NCBI GenBank assembly: GCA_020161365.1
Contig: JAIUNU010000006.1
Coordinates: 186,001 to 250,000, forward strand
Length of the DNA stretch: 64,000 nt
Direction: 5' to 3'
DNA from: Pseudomonadota bacterium
GTDB lineage: Bacteria > Pseudomonadota > Alphaproteobacteria > Caulobacterales > Caulobacteraceae
Below are positions 17,059 to 25,568 of this stretch, piece after piece (position 1 is the first letter of the stretch; the number at the start of each line of letters is the position of its first letter). The position numbers and the translations under genes are program-made. The notes below the pieces were generated by a model that was not told the DNA's origin, ran no database searches, and was given only the letters and a program-made list of their open reading frames with translations.

Positions 17059-17967
17059 TTACGCCCCCTTGTCGAGCTGGCGCGAGATGGCGTTCATCAG
17101 TTCAGCAACGAAACCTTCCGAACGCGTGCCGTAGGCCGAGATGCGGGTCTGGAAGTAGTTGTAGAAGATAACGGCCGGGATAGCGGCGAACAGACCGATA
17201 CCGGTGGCGAGCAGAGCTTCAGCGATACCCGGCGCGACGACGGCGAGGTTGGTCGTGTTGGTGTTCGCGATGCCGATGAACGAGGTCATGATGCCGTACA
17301 CGGTACCGAACAGACCGATGAACGGACCACCCGAACCGACCGAGGCCAGGAACACCATGCCGCCCGACAGGCGCTTGGCCAGCGAGGCTTGAACGGCGTT
17401 GATGGCGTAGGTGGCGCGAGCCAGCGTCGAGTCGCGGTGTTCGCCGCCGACGGCGAGGCCGGCTTGGCGCGACAGCTCAACTTCCTGCGAGGCGGCGGCG
17501 GCCATGTCGGCCATCGGGTTGCCTTCGAATTCTTCCGACGAGCTGATGCGCGCGATGTCGGCGATCGAGCGAGCGCCGCGGAAGGCTTCCAGGAACTTGT
17601 CCGATTGCTTGTTCAGGGCGGCGAACTCGAAAATCTTGGTGAGCAGCAGCACCCACGAGAAAACCGAGGCCAGGATCAGGCCGATCATGACGACCTTAAC
17701 GACCACGCCGGCGGCCAAGAACATGCCGACCGGGGTCAGCGAGTGGCTGGGCTTCGCCTCGCCGCCTTCTTCGGCGGGAGCGGCTTCCGGAGCCGGAGCC
17801 GGAGCAGCGGCGTCCGCGGCCGGAGCGGCGGCGGCGTCGGCGGGCTTAGCTTCCGCGGAGGCGGCGGCGGGAGCCGCGGCGTCCTGAGCAAAAGCCGGGG
17901 CGCTCGCCATCAGCGCCACGGCGCCGACGAGAGCGATGAGGGGGGTCTTCCGTTTAATGTCGAGCAT
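17059..17967 (-). CDS. exbB: ExbB/TolQ/MotA family proton channel, with exported N-terminal extension
   Basis: A 302-residue protein from ATG at 17967 (MLDIKRK); a longer frame to 18228 was rejected as non-coding in character. It begins with a cleavable-looking signal peptide (ALMASAPAFAQ), then an Ala/Pro/Glu-rich periplasmic linker to about residue 80, then three membrane segments (about 85-107, 205-230, 245-270) with GSGGPFIGLFGTVYGI. Extended ExbB proteins of this type are known in several proteobacteria. First gene of the operon; AGGAAC lies about ten bases before the ATG. Confidence 0.9.
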   Translation of the reverse strand: MLDIKRKTPLIALVGAVALMASAPAFAQDAAAPAAASAEAKPADAAAAPAADAAAPAPAPEAAPAEEGGEAKPSHSLTPVGMFLAAGVVVKVVMIGLILASVFSWVLLLTKIFEFAALNKQSDKFLEAFRGARSIADIARISSSEEFEGNPMADMAAAASQEVELSRQAGLAVGGEHRDSTLARATYAINAVQASLAKRLSGGMVFLASVGSGGPFIGLFGTVYGIMTSFIGIANTNTTNLAVVAPGIAEALLATGIGLFAAIPAVIFYNYFQTRISAYGTRSEGFVAELMNAISRQLDKGA

Positions 17968-18534
17968 CTGTCGCCAGTTCCTGATTGGTCTAGCACGTTT
18001 GGACCGAGGGTCGTCGCGCGAGAGCGTCTCCACCCTAACTCTGAATAGTCCGCCTGGAGGTCGATAACTCTCGCCCCGGACGGACCCGCTTCGCTGCGCT
18101 CGACCCGTTACGCCCCTCGTGAGGACCAAGCCTCCAGAAGGATCGTTTCGAAGCGCGTGCAACCGAGGCCTCCAAAGAGGCTTCGGCCTTACCGCAATGT
18201 TAGAATTGCGGCTGGGGTCCTTTGGCAACCCCTTTTCGCACCGTCAAGGGTCTCAATTGGGCACAAATTCATCGTCGCGCCCCCGCACCCCCGGGCTTTG
18301 CCGCGCTGCACAAAAGAGTTTTCCGGATTTAGGGGCGGTTTTTCCCTATCAACGAGAAAAACCATGCTGCACTGCAGCAAGGCAACAAAACGCGGGTCTT
18401 TGAAGAAAGGCGCCTGTCTGTGCGGCAGGTAGGGCCCCGAGGCCCGGCGATCAAGCGTCGCGGTCATAAAATTGAGATATCGACCGACAGGCGAGCCCAG
18501 CGGTCTGAACTTCCAAAATCAGAAGATTGGAAGG
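17968..18534. promoter_or_regulatory. Upstream region of exbB with three inverted repeats
   Basis: About 570 bases without a credible gene; the promoter of exbB-exbD-tonB should be here. Three symmetric elements stand out: CCGCAAT/ATTGCGG (18192-18211, 6-base spacer), GGTTTTTC/GAAAAACC (18337-18363, 11-base spacer) and the palindrome TGCTGCA-C-TGCAGCA (18365-18379). The last contains CTGC-N3-GCAG, the form reported for PhaR operators in alphaproteobacteria, yet no phasin or PHB gene is beside it. Binding proteins are not identified. Confidence 0.4.
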
Positions 18535-18610
18535 TGGTGCCTGGGGCCGGAATCGAACCAGCGACACGCGGATTTTCAATCCGCTGCTCTACCAACTGAG
18601 CTACCCAGGC
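18535..18610 (-). tRNA. tRNA-Phe (GAA anticodon)
   Basis: A 76-base cloverleaf with encoded CCA. Acceptor GCCTGGG/CCCAGGC is fully paired, discriminator A73. The anticodon loop TTGAAAA between GCGGA and TCCGC gives GAA. Confidence 0.97.
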
Positions 18611-18709
18611 ATCCGGGCTTTGGCGGGCAAACCCGCCGTGGCGAACTCGCTGTGCAGCGAGGAGCCGGGTCTATAGGGGAGGCGCGAAAGGAAGTCCAGC
18701 GCCGTTTTA

Positions 18710-18883
18710 TCATTCCCTGTTGATGTCTTCGGATAGCGGATTTTCCGCGTCGTCATCTCCCCCGGCGACGACATAGCGCCCATTGAGCCAACGCTGCAGA
18801 TCGACGTCAGCGCAGCGTTTGGAGCAGAACGGCCGGAAGCCCGGATCGACGGGCTTCGCGCAGATCGGACACTTGGCGCTCAT
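18710..18883 (-). CDS. yacG: DNA gyrase inhibitor YacG, zinc protein
   Basis: 57 residues from ATG at 18883. The zinc site is formed by Cys5, Cys8, Cys20 and Cys24 (CPIC ... CSKRC), as in YacG; length and the following RWLNGRY fit the family, and the tail is acidic. YacG binds GyrB and inhibits gyrase in E. coli. Its start overlaps the stop of the RNase gene by four bases (ATGA), so it is translationally coupled as the last gene of the maf / RNase / yacG block. Confidence 0.9.
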   Translation of the reverse strand: MSAKCPICAKPVDPGFRPFCSKRCADVDLQRWLNGRYVVAGGDDDAENPLSEDINRE

Positions 18884-19941
18884 TCGGCGTGCACCTCGAT
18901 ACGGTCGTTGAGCCACGTCGGATCGGTTTCGACCGTGAATCGCCTGCCAAGCCGTTCGGCGATCCCCCCGTCGAGCTCCGCGAGAAAAGCCTCGGCGGCG
19001 CCCGGCGCACAACGCGCCCTAAGTCGGCCGCCGGGATTGGCCCGCCCCTCGCGCTCCAGGGCCCGCGCGAGCCGCCGCGCGACGTAGCGGGGATTGGATT
19101 CGCCCTGCGCGCCCATCAGGCGCTCGAGAATCGGAGGGGACCGCCGAGGAACGATCATCTCGAGCGTGCCGAATTTGCTGATCGCGCCGATTCCCACCCC
19201 CGGATTGTCCGGCGCGAAAGCGTTGCGCGCCGCTGTGGTCAGCGCCTGGGCGTCATGGCCTCGTCCGACGAGATCGAACACGACGATCCCGGCCAAGCCT
19301 TTCAAGCGCAGAACCCGCGCAGCCACGTTAATCGCCGCCATGTTGGCCAGGCGCGCGGCCCGCTTCGAATCGCCTCCCTCACGCGCGCCGAGATCCACAT
19401 CGATCGCGGTCAGCGCCCGAGTCGGCTCAACGGCGATGTCGCCGCCCCCAGGAAGACTGAAGATCGTCGCCAGTACATCGGCCTCTGCGGCCTCCACGGC
19501 GCTCAGGGCCTTGTCGCCGGTGGTCGGCGACCCTGCTTTCACGTGGAGCCGAAGACGATCCTCGATTGTCGGCGCGTGGGCCAGGATTCGCGGCTCGCCC
19601 TGCCCTTCGGCCACGAAACGCGCCACCCCAGCCTTGTCGCTACGGGACGGCGTCTTGATCTCGATTTCAACCAGACCGCCTTCATCAAGGTTGGGCATGT
19701 CCGGACGGAGCGGGAGCAACAGGTCCGCTCCGCCGGGGAGTTGAACAAAAGCCGAGGCGAAGGCCTTTTCGATCTTTCGGACCCGCGCGACGCCCCGCAC
19801 GCCTTCGGCGTCCAGTGGGTCGTCACCCGGCCACTCGACCAGCAGCCGCTCGGGGCGGCCGTCCAGCGTCACAACGCCGACGGTCTCTCCCACGCCTTTA
19901 TAGAGATAGGCGCGACGCTCGCTGGGGCCCTTGGTGGTCAT
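18880..19941 (-). CDS. Ribonuclease E/G family protein (short)
   Basis: 353 residues, shorter than E. coli RNase G (about 490). An S1-like region is followed by the catalytic core; the Asp-bearing segments LTAIDVDLG and GIVVFDLVG correspond to the two metal-binding aspartates of RNase E/G. The CPxCxG zinc-link that joins subunits in RNase E is absent. It may act in RNA decay or rRNA processing as a compact form. Start overlaps maf by four bases and its stop overlaps yacG. Confidence 0.85.
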   Translation of the reverse strand: MTTKGPSERRAYLYKGVGETVGVVTLDGRPERLLVEWPGDDPLDAEGVRGVARVRKIEKAFASAFVQLPGGADLLLPLRPDMPNLDEGGLVEIEIKTPSRSDKAGVARFVAEGQGEPRILAHAPTIEDRLRLHVKAGSPTTGDKALSAVEAAEADVLATIFSLPGGGDIAVEPTRALTAIDVDLGAREGGDSKRAARLANMAAINVAARVLRLKGLAGIVVFDLVGRGHDAQALTTAARNAFAPDNPGVGIGAISKFGTLEMIVPRRSPPILERLMGAQGESNPRYVARRLARALEREGRANPGGRLRARCAPGAAEAFLAELDGGIAERLGRRFTVETDPTWLNDRIEVHAE

Positions 19942-20543
19942 GGGCGGTACCCCAGTCCGGACAGGAGATTGAGCGTCTCGTACAGCGGCAACCCCACCAC
20001 GCTCGGATAGGAGCCCTGCAGGTCAGTGATGAACCCGCCGGCCAGACCCTGGACGCCATAGCCGCCCGCCTTGCCCCGCCATTGGCCGCTGGCGACATAG
20101 CCATCGCGCTCGGCCTCGGACAGACGCTTGAACCCCACCTTGGTTTCCACCAGCCGAGTCGCCACGCGGCCATCCGGGGCGATCAATGCGACGCCGGTCA
20201 GAACCTTGTGGTTCCGGCCAGACAGCAACCTGAGACAGTAGAGAGCATCGGCTTCGGTCTCTGCCTTGGGCAGAATACGCCGACCGACGGCCACCACGGT
20301 GTCGGCGGCCAGCACGAAGTCTCCCGGGGCGCGCGCAGCGACCACGCGGGCTTTTTCAAGCGCGAGTCTCAGCGCGTGACGACGCGGAGTTTCGTCGCGA
20401 AGGGGCGTTTCGTCGATGTCGGCGGGATCAACCCGGTCGGGCGTAACGCCGACCTGGACGAGTAGATCGAGGCGCCGGGGGCTCGCACTGGCCAGCACCA
20501 GCGCCGGCCCGGCGGCCACTTGGGCGGCCGTCGTCGGAGCCAT
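19938..20543 (-). CDS. Maf family nucleoside triphosphate pyrophosphatase
   Basis: 201 residues. The N-terminal LASASPRRLDLL and AADTVVAVG motifs and the later KAGGYGVQGLAG are standard for Maf proteins, which hydrolyse non-canonical or modified nucleoside triphosphates. Which Maf subtype (dTTP/UTP or m7GTP) cannot be settled by eye. It lies seven bases after infA and overlaps the RNase gene. Confidence 0.92.
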   Translation of the reverse strand: MAPTTAAQVAAGPALVLASASPRRLDLLVQVGVTPDRVDPADIDETPLRDETPRRHALRLALEKARVVAARAPGDFVLAADTVVAVGRRILPKAETEADALYCLRLLSGRNHKVLTGVALIAPDGRVATRLVETKVGFKRLSEAERDGYVASGQWRGKAGGYGVQGLAGGFITDLQGSYPSVVGLPLYETLNLLSGLGYRP

Positions 20544-20550
20544 CGGCGTC

Positions 20551-20769
20551 TTACTTGAAGCGGTAGGTGATACGGCCCTTGGTCAGGTCGTAGGGGGTCA
20601 TCTCGACCAGCACCTTGTCTCCCGCCAGGACGCGAATACGGTTCTTGCGCATCTTGCCGGCGGTGTGCGCGATGATCTCGTGGTCGTTTTCCAGCTTCAC
20701 GCGGAACGTGGCGTTCGGCAGCAGTTCGCTGACCGTACCGGGAAACTCGAGCAGTTCTTCCTTAGCCAT
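20551..20769 (-). CDS. infA: Translation initiation factor IF-1
   Basis: 72 residues from ATG at 20769, exactly the usual IF-1 length: [11 protein letters not shown], then the OB-fold with [15 protein letters not shown] and the C-terminal [10 protein letters not shown]-1 binds the ribosomal A site during initiation. A longer in-frame ORF to 20865 is an artefact. It is followed directly by maf, a common alphaproteobacterial order. Confidence 0.97.
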   Translation of the reverse strand: MAKEELLEFPGTVSELLPNATFRVKLENDHEIIAHTAGKMRKNRIRVLAGDKVLVEMTPYDLTKGRITYRFK

Positions 20770-20865
20770 CAGGCCTCTCAAAGGGACGAATCGGATAGCC
20801 GCGAGCGTACGCCCGACAGGGTTGTCGGGGCGAGCCGTTCGCGGCGAGGCGCCTCTATAGCGCAA

Positions 20866-21324
20866 TTACCCCCCGAACGTCGATGGCGCGCCGAAACGTT
20901 GCTTGATCGCCGCAGCAAGGGCGTCTCGAACCTCGCGATAGGCCTCTAGCCGGGCCTCTCGCGAACCATCGCTCAGGGTGGGATCATGGGTCGGCCAATA
21001 CTCGATCTCGACCGATCGATCGCGAGACAGCTCCACCGCGCGATGCTGGGCTTCAGGCGTTAGGGAAACGACGACGTCGAAACTGTCGTCCTCAAGCTGC
21101 GCGAAGGTCTTGGGCTTGTGATCAGAGACATCCAGGCCTAACTCGTCCATCACCGCCACGACGAAGGGGTCGATCCCCTCCCCGGCCGGATCCGACTTGA
21201 GCCCGCAGGAATCGACATAGGCGCGGGTGCCGTAAAATCGCTTGAACAACCCCTCGGCCATCGGTGAGCGCACACGGTTGTAGTTGCAGGTGAACAGCAC
21301 CGCGTCCGGCAACGGCTGGGACAC
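20866..21324 (-). CDS. Low-molecular-weight phosphotyrosine phosphatase family protein
   Basis: 152 residues. The phosphate-binding loop is CNYNRVRS (Cys13 to Arg19, CX5R followed by Ser), and the acid Asp is probably in THDPTLSD near residue 113. The family contains protein tyrosine phosphatases and arsenate reductases; no ars genes are nearby, so a phosphatase role is more likely. It sits between UPF0262 and infA, a conserved location. Confidence 0.88.
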   Translation of the reverse strand: MSQPLPDAVLFTCNYNRVRSPMAEGLFKRFYGTRAYVDSCGLKSDPAGEGIDPFVVAVMDELGLDVSDHKPKTFAQLEDDSFDVVVSLTPEAQHRAVELSRDRSVEIEYWPTHDPTLSDGSREARLEAYREVRDALAAAIKQRFGAPSTFGG

Positions 21325-21326
21325 GA

Positions 21327-21806
21327 TCAGCCCCGCCAGTGGAGCGCGCAGATCAGCGTGAAAAGTCGCCGCGCCGTGTCGAGGTCGGTCTTGACCTTGC
21401 CCTCCAGCCGTTCGCGCAGAAGGTTCGAGCCTTCGTTGTGCAAGCCCCGCCGCCCCATGTCCAAGGCTTCGATCTGCTGGGGCGAGGAGTTACGGATGGC
21501 CGAGTAGTAGCTGTCGCAGATCAGGAAGTAGTCCTTGATCACGCCCCGAAACGGCGAGAGCGACAGCAGATGCCGCCGCGCGGAGCCCGTACCGGCGATG
21601 TCGAAGGCCAGGCGGTTCTCGATCAGCGACAGGCGGACGTCATAGGGTCCCTCGCCGGCTTCCGCGGGTTCGAAATAGTTGCCCTCGAGCAGGTCGAAGA
21701 TCGCGACCTGGCGCTCCTGCTCCTGGTCGCGCGAAGCGGCCGCGAGGCTCTCCTCGTCGATCTCGATCGACTTGATCCGGTGGGTGGCGCGGGCGTCGGT
21801 GCTCAT
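21327..21806 (-). CDS. UPF0262 family protein
   Basis: 159 residues, the usual size for UPF0262, a family of unknown function confined mainly to alphaproteobacteria. Recognisable segments are RLSLIENRLAFDI, LSPFRGVIKDYFLICDSYY and MGRRGLHNEGSNLL. Cytoplasmic, with no signal. It lies between hisD and the phosphatase gene with 2-20 base gaps, so the block is probably one transcript. Confidence 0.9.
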   Translation of the reverse strand: MSTDARATHRIKSIEIDEESLAAASRDQEQERQVAIFDLLEGNYFEPAEAGEGPYDVRLSLIENRLAFDIAGTGSARRHLLSLSPFRGVIKDYFLICDSYYSAIRNSSPQQIEALDMGRRGLHNEGSNLLRERLEGKVKTDLDTARRLFTLICALHWRG

Positions 21807-21827
21807 CTGACGTGGGAGGTTCGCGCG

Positions 21828-23114
21828 TCAGTCGCCCGTTGGCAACCTCACTGACGCCGATAGGGCGTGGGCTGGCAGGCCCTCCGCCTTGGCGAGCGCC
21901 ACTGTGTGCGGTCCCAGAATGGCGAACGAAGCCGGATCGCACTTCACGATCGAGGTGCGCTTGATGAAGTCGTAAATCGACAGGCCCGACTGGAACCGCG
22001 CAGCGCGGCTGGTCGGCAGCACGTGGTTAGACCCCGCGACATAGTCGCCGATCGCTTCGGGCGTGACACGGCCCAGAAAGACGGCGCCGGCGTGCCGCAC
22101 GCGGTCGGACAGTCGCTCGGGATTGTCGAGCGCGAATTCGACGTGCTCAGGCGCGATCGCGTCGACCAGCGCCGGGCTCTCATCCAGAGGCGCGATGATG
22201 ACCGCACCGTGGTCACGCCAGGACGCTGCGGCGTCTTCGCCCGTAGCGAGGGTTTTCAGCCGCTCGCTGACGGCCAGTTCCACCGCAGCGGCAAAAGCCT
22301 CATCGTCGGTGATGAGGATCGACTGGGCGGCCGGGTCGTGTTCGGCTTGGCTGAGCAGGTCCGCCGCGATCCAGTCGGGATTGTTGTCGCGATCTGCGAC
22401 CACGACGATCTCGGACGGTCCGGCCAGGGCGTCGATGCCCACCACCCCATACAGGCGGCGCTTGGCGGCGGTGACATAGGCGTTGCCAGGGCCGACGATC
22501 TTGTCGACGGGCTGGATCGGTCCCGCGCCGTAGGCGAGCGCGGCGACGGCCTGGGCTCCGCCCACGCGCCAGATCTCGGTGACGCCAGCCTCCTTGGCGG
22601 CGGCCAGCACGGCCGGTTGCAGCTTGCCAGGGGGCGTGACCATGGCGATGCGATCGACGCCCGCGACCTGGGCCGGGACGGCGTTCATCAGCACGGTCGA
22701 GGGATAGGCCGCGCGACCGCCGGGCACATAGACGCCCACGGCTTCCAGCGGCGTCCAGCGCCAGCCCAGCTCGACGCCGGCCTCGTCGGTCCAAGCCTGG
22801 TCGGCGGGCCGCTGGCGGCTGTGATAGGCGCGGATGCGGGCGGCGGCGAAGGCGATGGCTTCGCGCACATCGGCTGGGGTCTCGGCCGCGCCGGCCTCGA
22901 TCTCCTCGGCGGTGACGCGGATCGTCTCGGCCGTCAGCTCGACCTTGTCGAAGCGCCGGCTGTAGTCGAGAACAGCCTCAACCCCTTGGGTGCGGACCGC
23001 TTCCAGCACCGCCGCAGCGGCGGCGTCGACATCGGCCGGCGAGCCGCGACGCTCGTCGAGGAAAGCCTTGAAGGCGGCCTGGAAATCGGGATCGGAAAAT
23101 TGGAAGCGGCGCAT
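21828..23114 (-). CDS. hisD: Histidinol dehydrogenase
   Basis: 428 residues. It catalyses the last two oxidations of histidine synthesis, L-histidinol to L-histidine, with NAD and zinc. Clear family segments are VYVPGGRAAYPSTVLM, VGPGNAYVTAAKR, DALAGPSEIVV and APEHVEFAL, whose Glu and His lie at the active site, and SNHVLPTSRAARF. It heads the block that runs to yacG. Confidence 0.97.
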   Translation of the reverse strand: MRRFQFSDPDFQAAFKAFLDERRGSPADVDAAAAAVLEAVRTQGVEAVLDYSRRFDKVELTAETIRVTAEEIEAGAAETPADVREAIAFAAARIRAYHSRQRPADQAWTDEAGVELGWRWTPLEAVGVYVPGGRAAYPSTVLMNAVPAQVAGVDRIAMVTPPGKLQPAVLAAAKEAGVTEIWRVGGAQAVAALAYGAGPIQPVDKIVGPGNAYVTAAKRRLYGVVGIDALAGPSEIVVVADRDNNPDWIAADLLSQAEHDPAAQSILITDDEAFAAAVELAVSERLKTLATGEDAAASWRDHGAVIIAPLDESPALVDAIAPEHVEFALDNPERLSDRVRHAGAVFLGRVTPEAIGDYVAGSNHVLPTSRAARFQSGLSIYDFIKRTSIVKCDPASFAILGPHTVALAKAEGLPAHALSASVRLPTGD

Positions 23115-23159
23115 GGCCTGCTAGATGCGGCTTTTTCCGACCAAGGCAAGCCCGAAAGC

Positions 23160-24626
23160 CTACGGAATGGCGGGGTCTCGTGCAGAGGCGCGCCGCATCA
23201 TGAGCCCATAGACCAGCGCCGCGATGGCCAGACCGACAAACCAGGCATAGGTGTATAGCCCCGTCCAGATGCTCCCGACGCCACCGAACAGATGCGGCGC
23301 GGCGGCCGCCAGGAACCCCGGCAGATTGGGCGCCACGCCCAGCAGCAGCGCCACGACGGCGGCGATGTTCCAGCCGCCCCGATAGCCGTAGGCGCCTTCC
23401 CGCACATAGAGGTCATCCACCGCCAACCGGGCCCTGCGGATGATCCAGTAGTCCACGATGAGGATCCCCGCGATCGGTCCCAGGAGCGCCCCATAGCCGA
23501 CCAGCCAGGTGAAGATGTAGCCCTGCGTCGTCTCCAGCAGCTTCCAGGGCATGATCAGCACCCCGATGACGGCGGTGATCCAGCCGCCCGTCCGATAGCT
23601 GATCTTGCTAGGCCACAGCGCGGAGAAGTCGTAGGCCGGCCCCACGAGGTTCGCCGCAATGTTGCAGCAGACCGTGTCCAAGCTGATGATCAGCAGGCCG
23701 ACCACCACGGCGATCCCGCCGACATCGCCGGCCAGTTGGACCGGGTCCCAGATCGCCTTGCCGAAGATAATCGTCGTCGCCGAGGTGGTCACCACGCTCA
23801 CCAGCGCTAGCAGGCCCATCGGCACGGGCAGCCCCACGGCTTGGCCGATGATCTGGTCTGACTGACGGCGCGCGAACCGGGTGAAGTCGGGAATGTTCAA
23901 GGCCAGGGTCGCCCAGAACCCCACCATGGCCGTCAGCGCGGGTGCGAACACGCTCCAAAACTGACCAGCCTTGGCGCCGCCCTCAGCGAAGGCGGAGGGC
24001 TGGTGCAGGATCGGCCCCAGACCGCCAGCCTTATCGATGGCCCACCAGACCATCAGGGCGCAGATCAGAATCTTGATCGGCGCAGTCCAGGTCTCGAGCC
24101 GGCGGATCGCCGTGAGCCCCTTGGTGACGAACAGCAGCTGCACACCCCAGAAAGCGAAGAAGGCCAGGAGTTGGCCAAGGCCGATGCCCAGCACCGGCAA
24201 GGGCGCGCCCTCCAGCTTCCGCCCCACGATCACGCCAAGCAGGGTCAGCAGCGCGCCGCCGCCGATCCAGGTCTGGATGCCGTACCAGCCGCAGGCGACG
24301 ATCGCTCGGGCCACGGCGGGCACACGTGCGCCCTTCCACCCGAAGGAGGCCCGAGCCAGAACGGCGTAGGGCACGCCCCACCGCGCGCCGGCGTGGCCGA
24401 TCAGCAGCATTGGAACCAGGACGATCAGATTGCCGAGCAGGACGGTCAGCACGGCCTGCGACGCAGACATGCCCTGCTCGATCAGGCCCGACGCCAGCAT
24501 GTACGCCGGGACGCAGATCACCATGCCGAGCCACAGCGCCGCAAAGTGCCACCAACGCCAGTTTCGCTGCGCTTCGGTGGTCGGGGCCAGGTCTTCGTTC
24601 CAGAGGTCGCTGTCGGGCGCGCGCAT
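23160..24626 (-). CDS. NCS1 family nucleobase:cation symporter
   Basis: 488 residues with about twelve membrane segments. The N-terminal SDLWNEDLAPTTEAQRNW is the standard start of NCS1 transporters, which import purines, cytosine, allantoin, uracil or hydantoins with Na+ or H+. The substrate cannot be assigned by eye, and no catabolic operon adjoins it. It stands alone between hisD and a small membrane protein. Confidence 0.9.
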   Translation of the reverse strand: MRAPDSDLWNEDLAPTTEAQRNWRWWHFAALWLGMVICVPAYMLASGLIEQGMSASQAVLTVLLGNLIVLVPMLLIGHAGARWGVPYAVLARASFGWKGARVPAVARAIVACGWYGIQTWIGGGALLTLLGVIVGRKLEGAPLPVLGIGLGQLLAFFAFWGVQLLFVTKGLTAIRRLETWTAPIKILICALMVWWAIDKAGGLGPILHQPSAFAEGGAKAGQFWSVFAPALTAMVGFWATLALNIPDFTRFARRQSDQIIGQAVGLPVPMGLLALVSVVTTSATTIIFGKAIWDPVQLAGDVGGIAVVVGLLIISLDTVCCNIAANLVGPAYDFSALWPSKISYRTGGWITAVIGVLIMPWKLLETTQGYIFTWLVGYGALLGPIAGILIVDYWIIRRARLAVDDLYVREGAYGYRGGWNIAAVVALLLGVAPNLPGFLAAAAPHLFGGVGSIWTGLYTYAWFVGLAIAALVYGLMMRRASARDPAIP

Positions 24627-24743
24627 ACCGCTCTCCGCGGGTGCGATCCGTCCCAGCGCGCCGCCCCCGCCCCGGCGCGACCCGACCTTACGGGCGGATC
24701 GCGCGCGCTGGCAATCGAGAGAGCGGCGTTATCTGGCGATCCG

Positions 24744-24938
24744 CTAGCTCAGCGCCGCGTAGGCCAGCGTGGCAAGTCCAGCGCAGAATAAGAAGCTAAG
24801 CGCGACCAAGCTGGCCCGTCCCCAATCGAAACAGGGCCCACCATGCCGCAGAACCGGCGGCGCGGGCTTGGTGATGTCGCAGGCACGAAAAAGCACGGAC
24901 TGGGATTCGCCCGTCGCGTAGGCGGTCTTCCTGGCCAT
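24744..24938 (-). CDS. Small membrane protein, hypothetical
   Basis: 64 residues with one C-terminal hydrophobic helix (about 42-63, ASLVALSFLFCAGLATLAYA). GGGAGG stands five bases before the ATG, a strong argument that it is translated. Three cysteines (19, 36 and one in the helix). No family was recognised. It faces the NCS1 gene about 118 bases downstream and lies beyond the terminator of the murA-DUF2948 operon, so it has its own promoter. Confidence 0.55.
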   Translation of the reverse strand: MARKTAYATGESQSVLFRACDITKPAPPVLRHGGPCFDWGRASLVALSFLFCAGLATLAYAALS

Positions 24939-25077
24939 GAGGGCCTCCCTGACGTTCGCGCCTCTTTTGGACGCGTGGCGTTAGGTTAACACTGCTCGCT
25001 CGCTGCGCGAATTGATCGGGCGATCACTAGCGCGTGGGACGAATTGCTGGCGCCGCCCCTGCCTGTCTAAAGGCCAG

Positions 25078-25112
25078 AAAAAAGGCGCCGCCCAGCATTT
25101 GAGCAGGCGCCT
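25078..25112 (-). terminator. Terminator after the DUF2948 gene
   Basis: Stem AGGCGCC/GGCGCCT (25083-25089 with 25106-25112), followed on the minus strand by six T residues, 14 bases beyond the DUF2948 stop. Confidence 0.8.
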
Positions 25113-25125
25113 AATTCGAAGGCCT

Positions 25126-25566
25126 TCAGTCCTTGTGTCCCGGTGTTCGGGGCGTGGACCAGGGGTCGGACACATCGGCCAGCGCAACGTCGAGACAATC
25201 GACGGCGACGCGCATGTCGCCGCCGCCCGCGAAGGTCAAGGTCACGACGCCGGCAGGAGGTTCATCGGCGGGCTCGAAGCCGATCGACAGCAGCTCGACG
25301 ACCGCGCCCTTGGCGTCCCGACGCAGATTGCGCGCCTGGACGCTCGTGACGTCTCCGAACTGAAGCGCCGAGCGAACCCGCTCTCCCTGCCTGCCCTTGC
25401 GCGCCTCCCAACGGAAGCGATTGCAGGCGATGGTCAGGGTGCGCGCCTGAGCGTCCCACCGGATGTCGCCGATCTTGGCGATCGCGTCCTGCAGAGCCGC
25501 TGAGAGCACGCTCAAATCTTCGACATCGTGCGCCAAGAGGCGCAAGGGCTTGGCGGCCTCGGCCAT
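25126..25566 (-). CDS. DUF2948 family protein
   Basis: 146 residues; the start KPLRLLAHDVEDLSVLSAALQDAI and the repeated beta-strand segments fit DUF2948, a family of unknown function almost always beside murA in alphaproteobacteria, as here (two-base gap). No signal or membrane segment. The constant partnership hints at a link with cell-wall synthesis, but that is inference. Confidence 0.88.
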   Translation of the reverse strand: MAEAAKPLRLLAHDVEDLSVLSAALQDAIAKIGDIRWDAQARTLTIACNRFRWEARKGRQGERVRSALQFGDVTSVQARNLRRDAKGAVVELLSIGFEPADEPPAGVVTLTFAGGGDMRVAVDCLDVALADVSDPWSTPRTPGHKD

Positions 25567-25568
25567 GA

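Noticed and set aside
21867..23258. 463-codon plus-strand frame opposite hisD
   Set aside because: Complete shadow of histidinol dehydrogenase, which has all family motifs.
24003..24791. Long plus-strand frames opposite the NCS1 transporter
   Set aside because: High-G+C shadow frames; the minus strand encodes a clear twelve-helix transporter.
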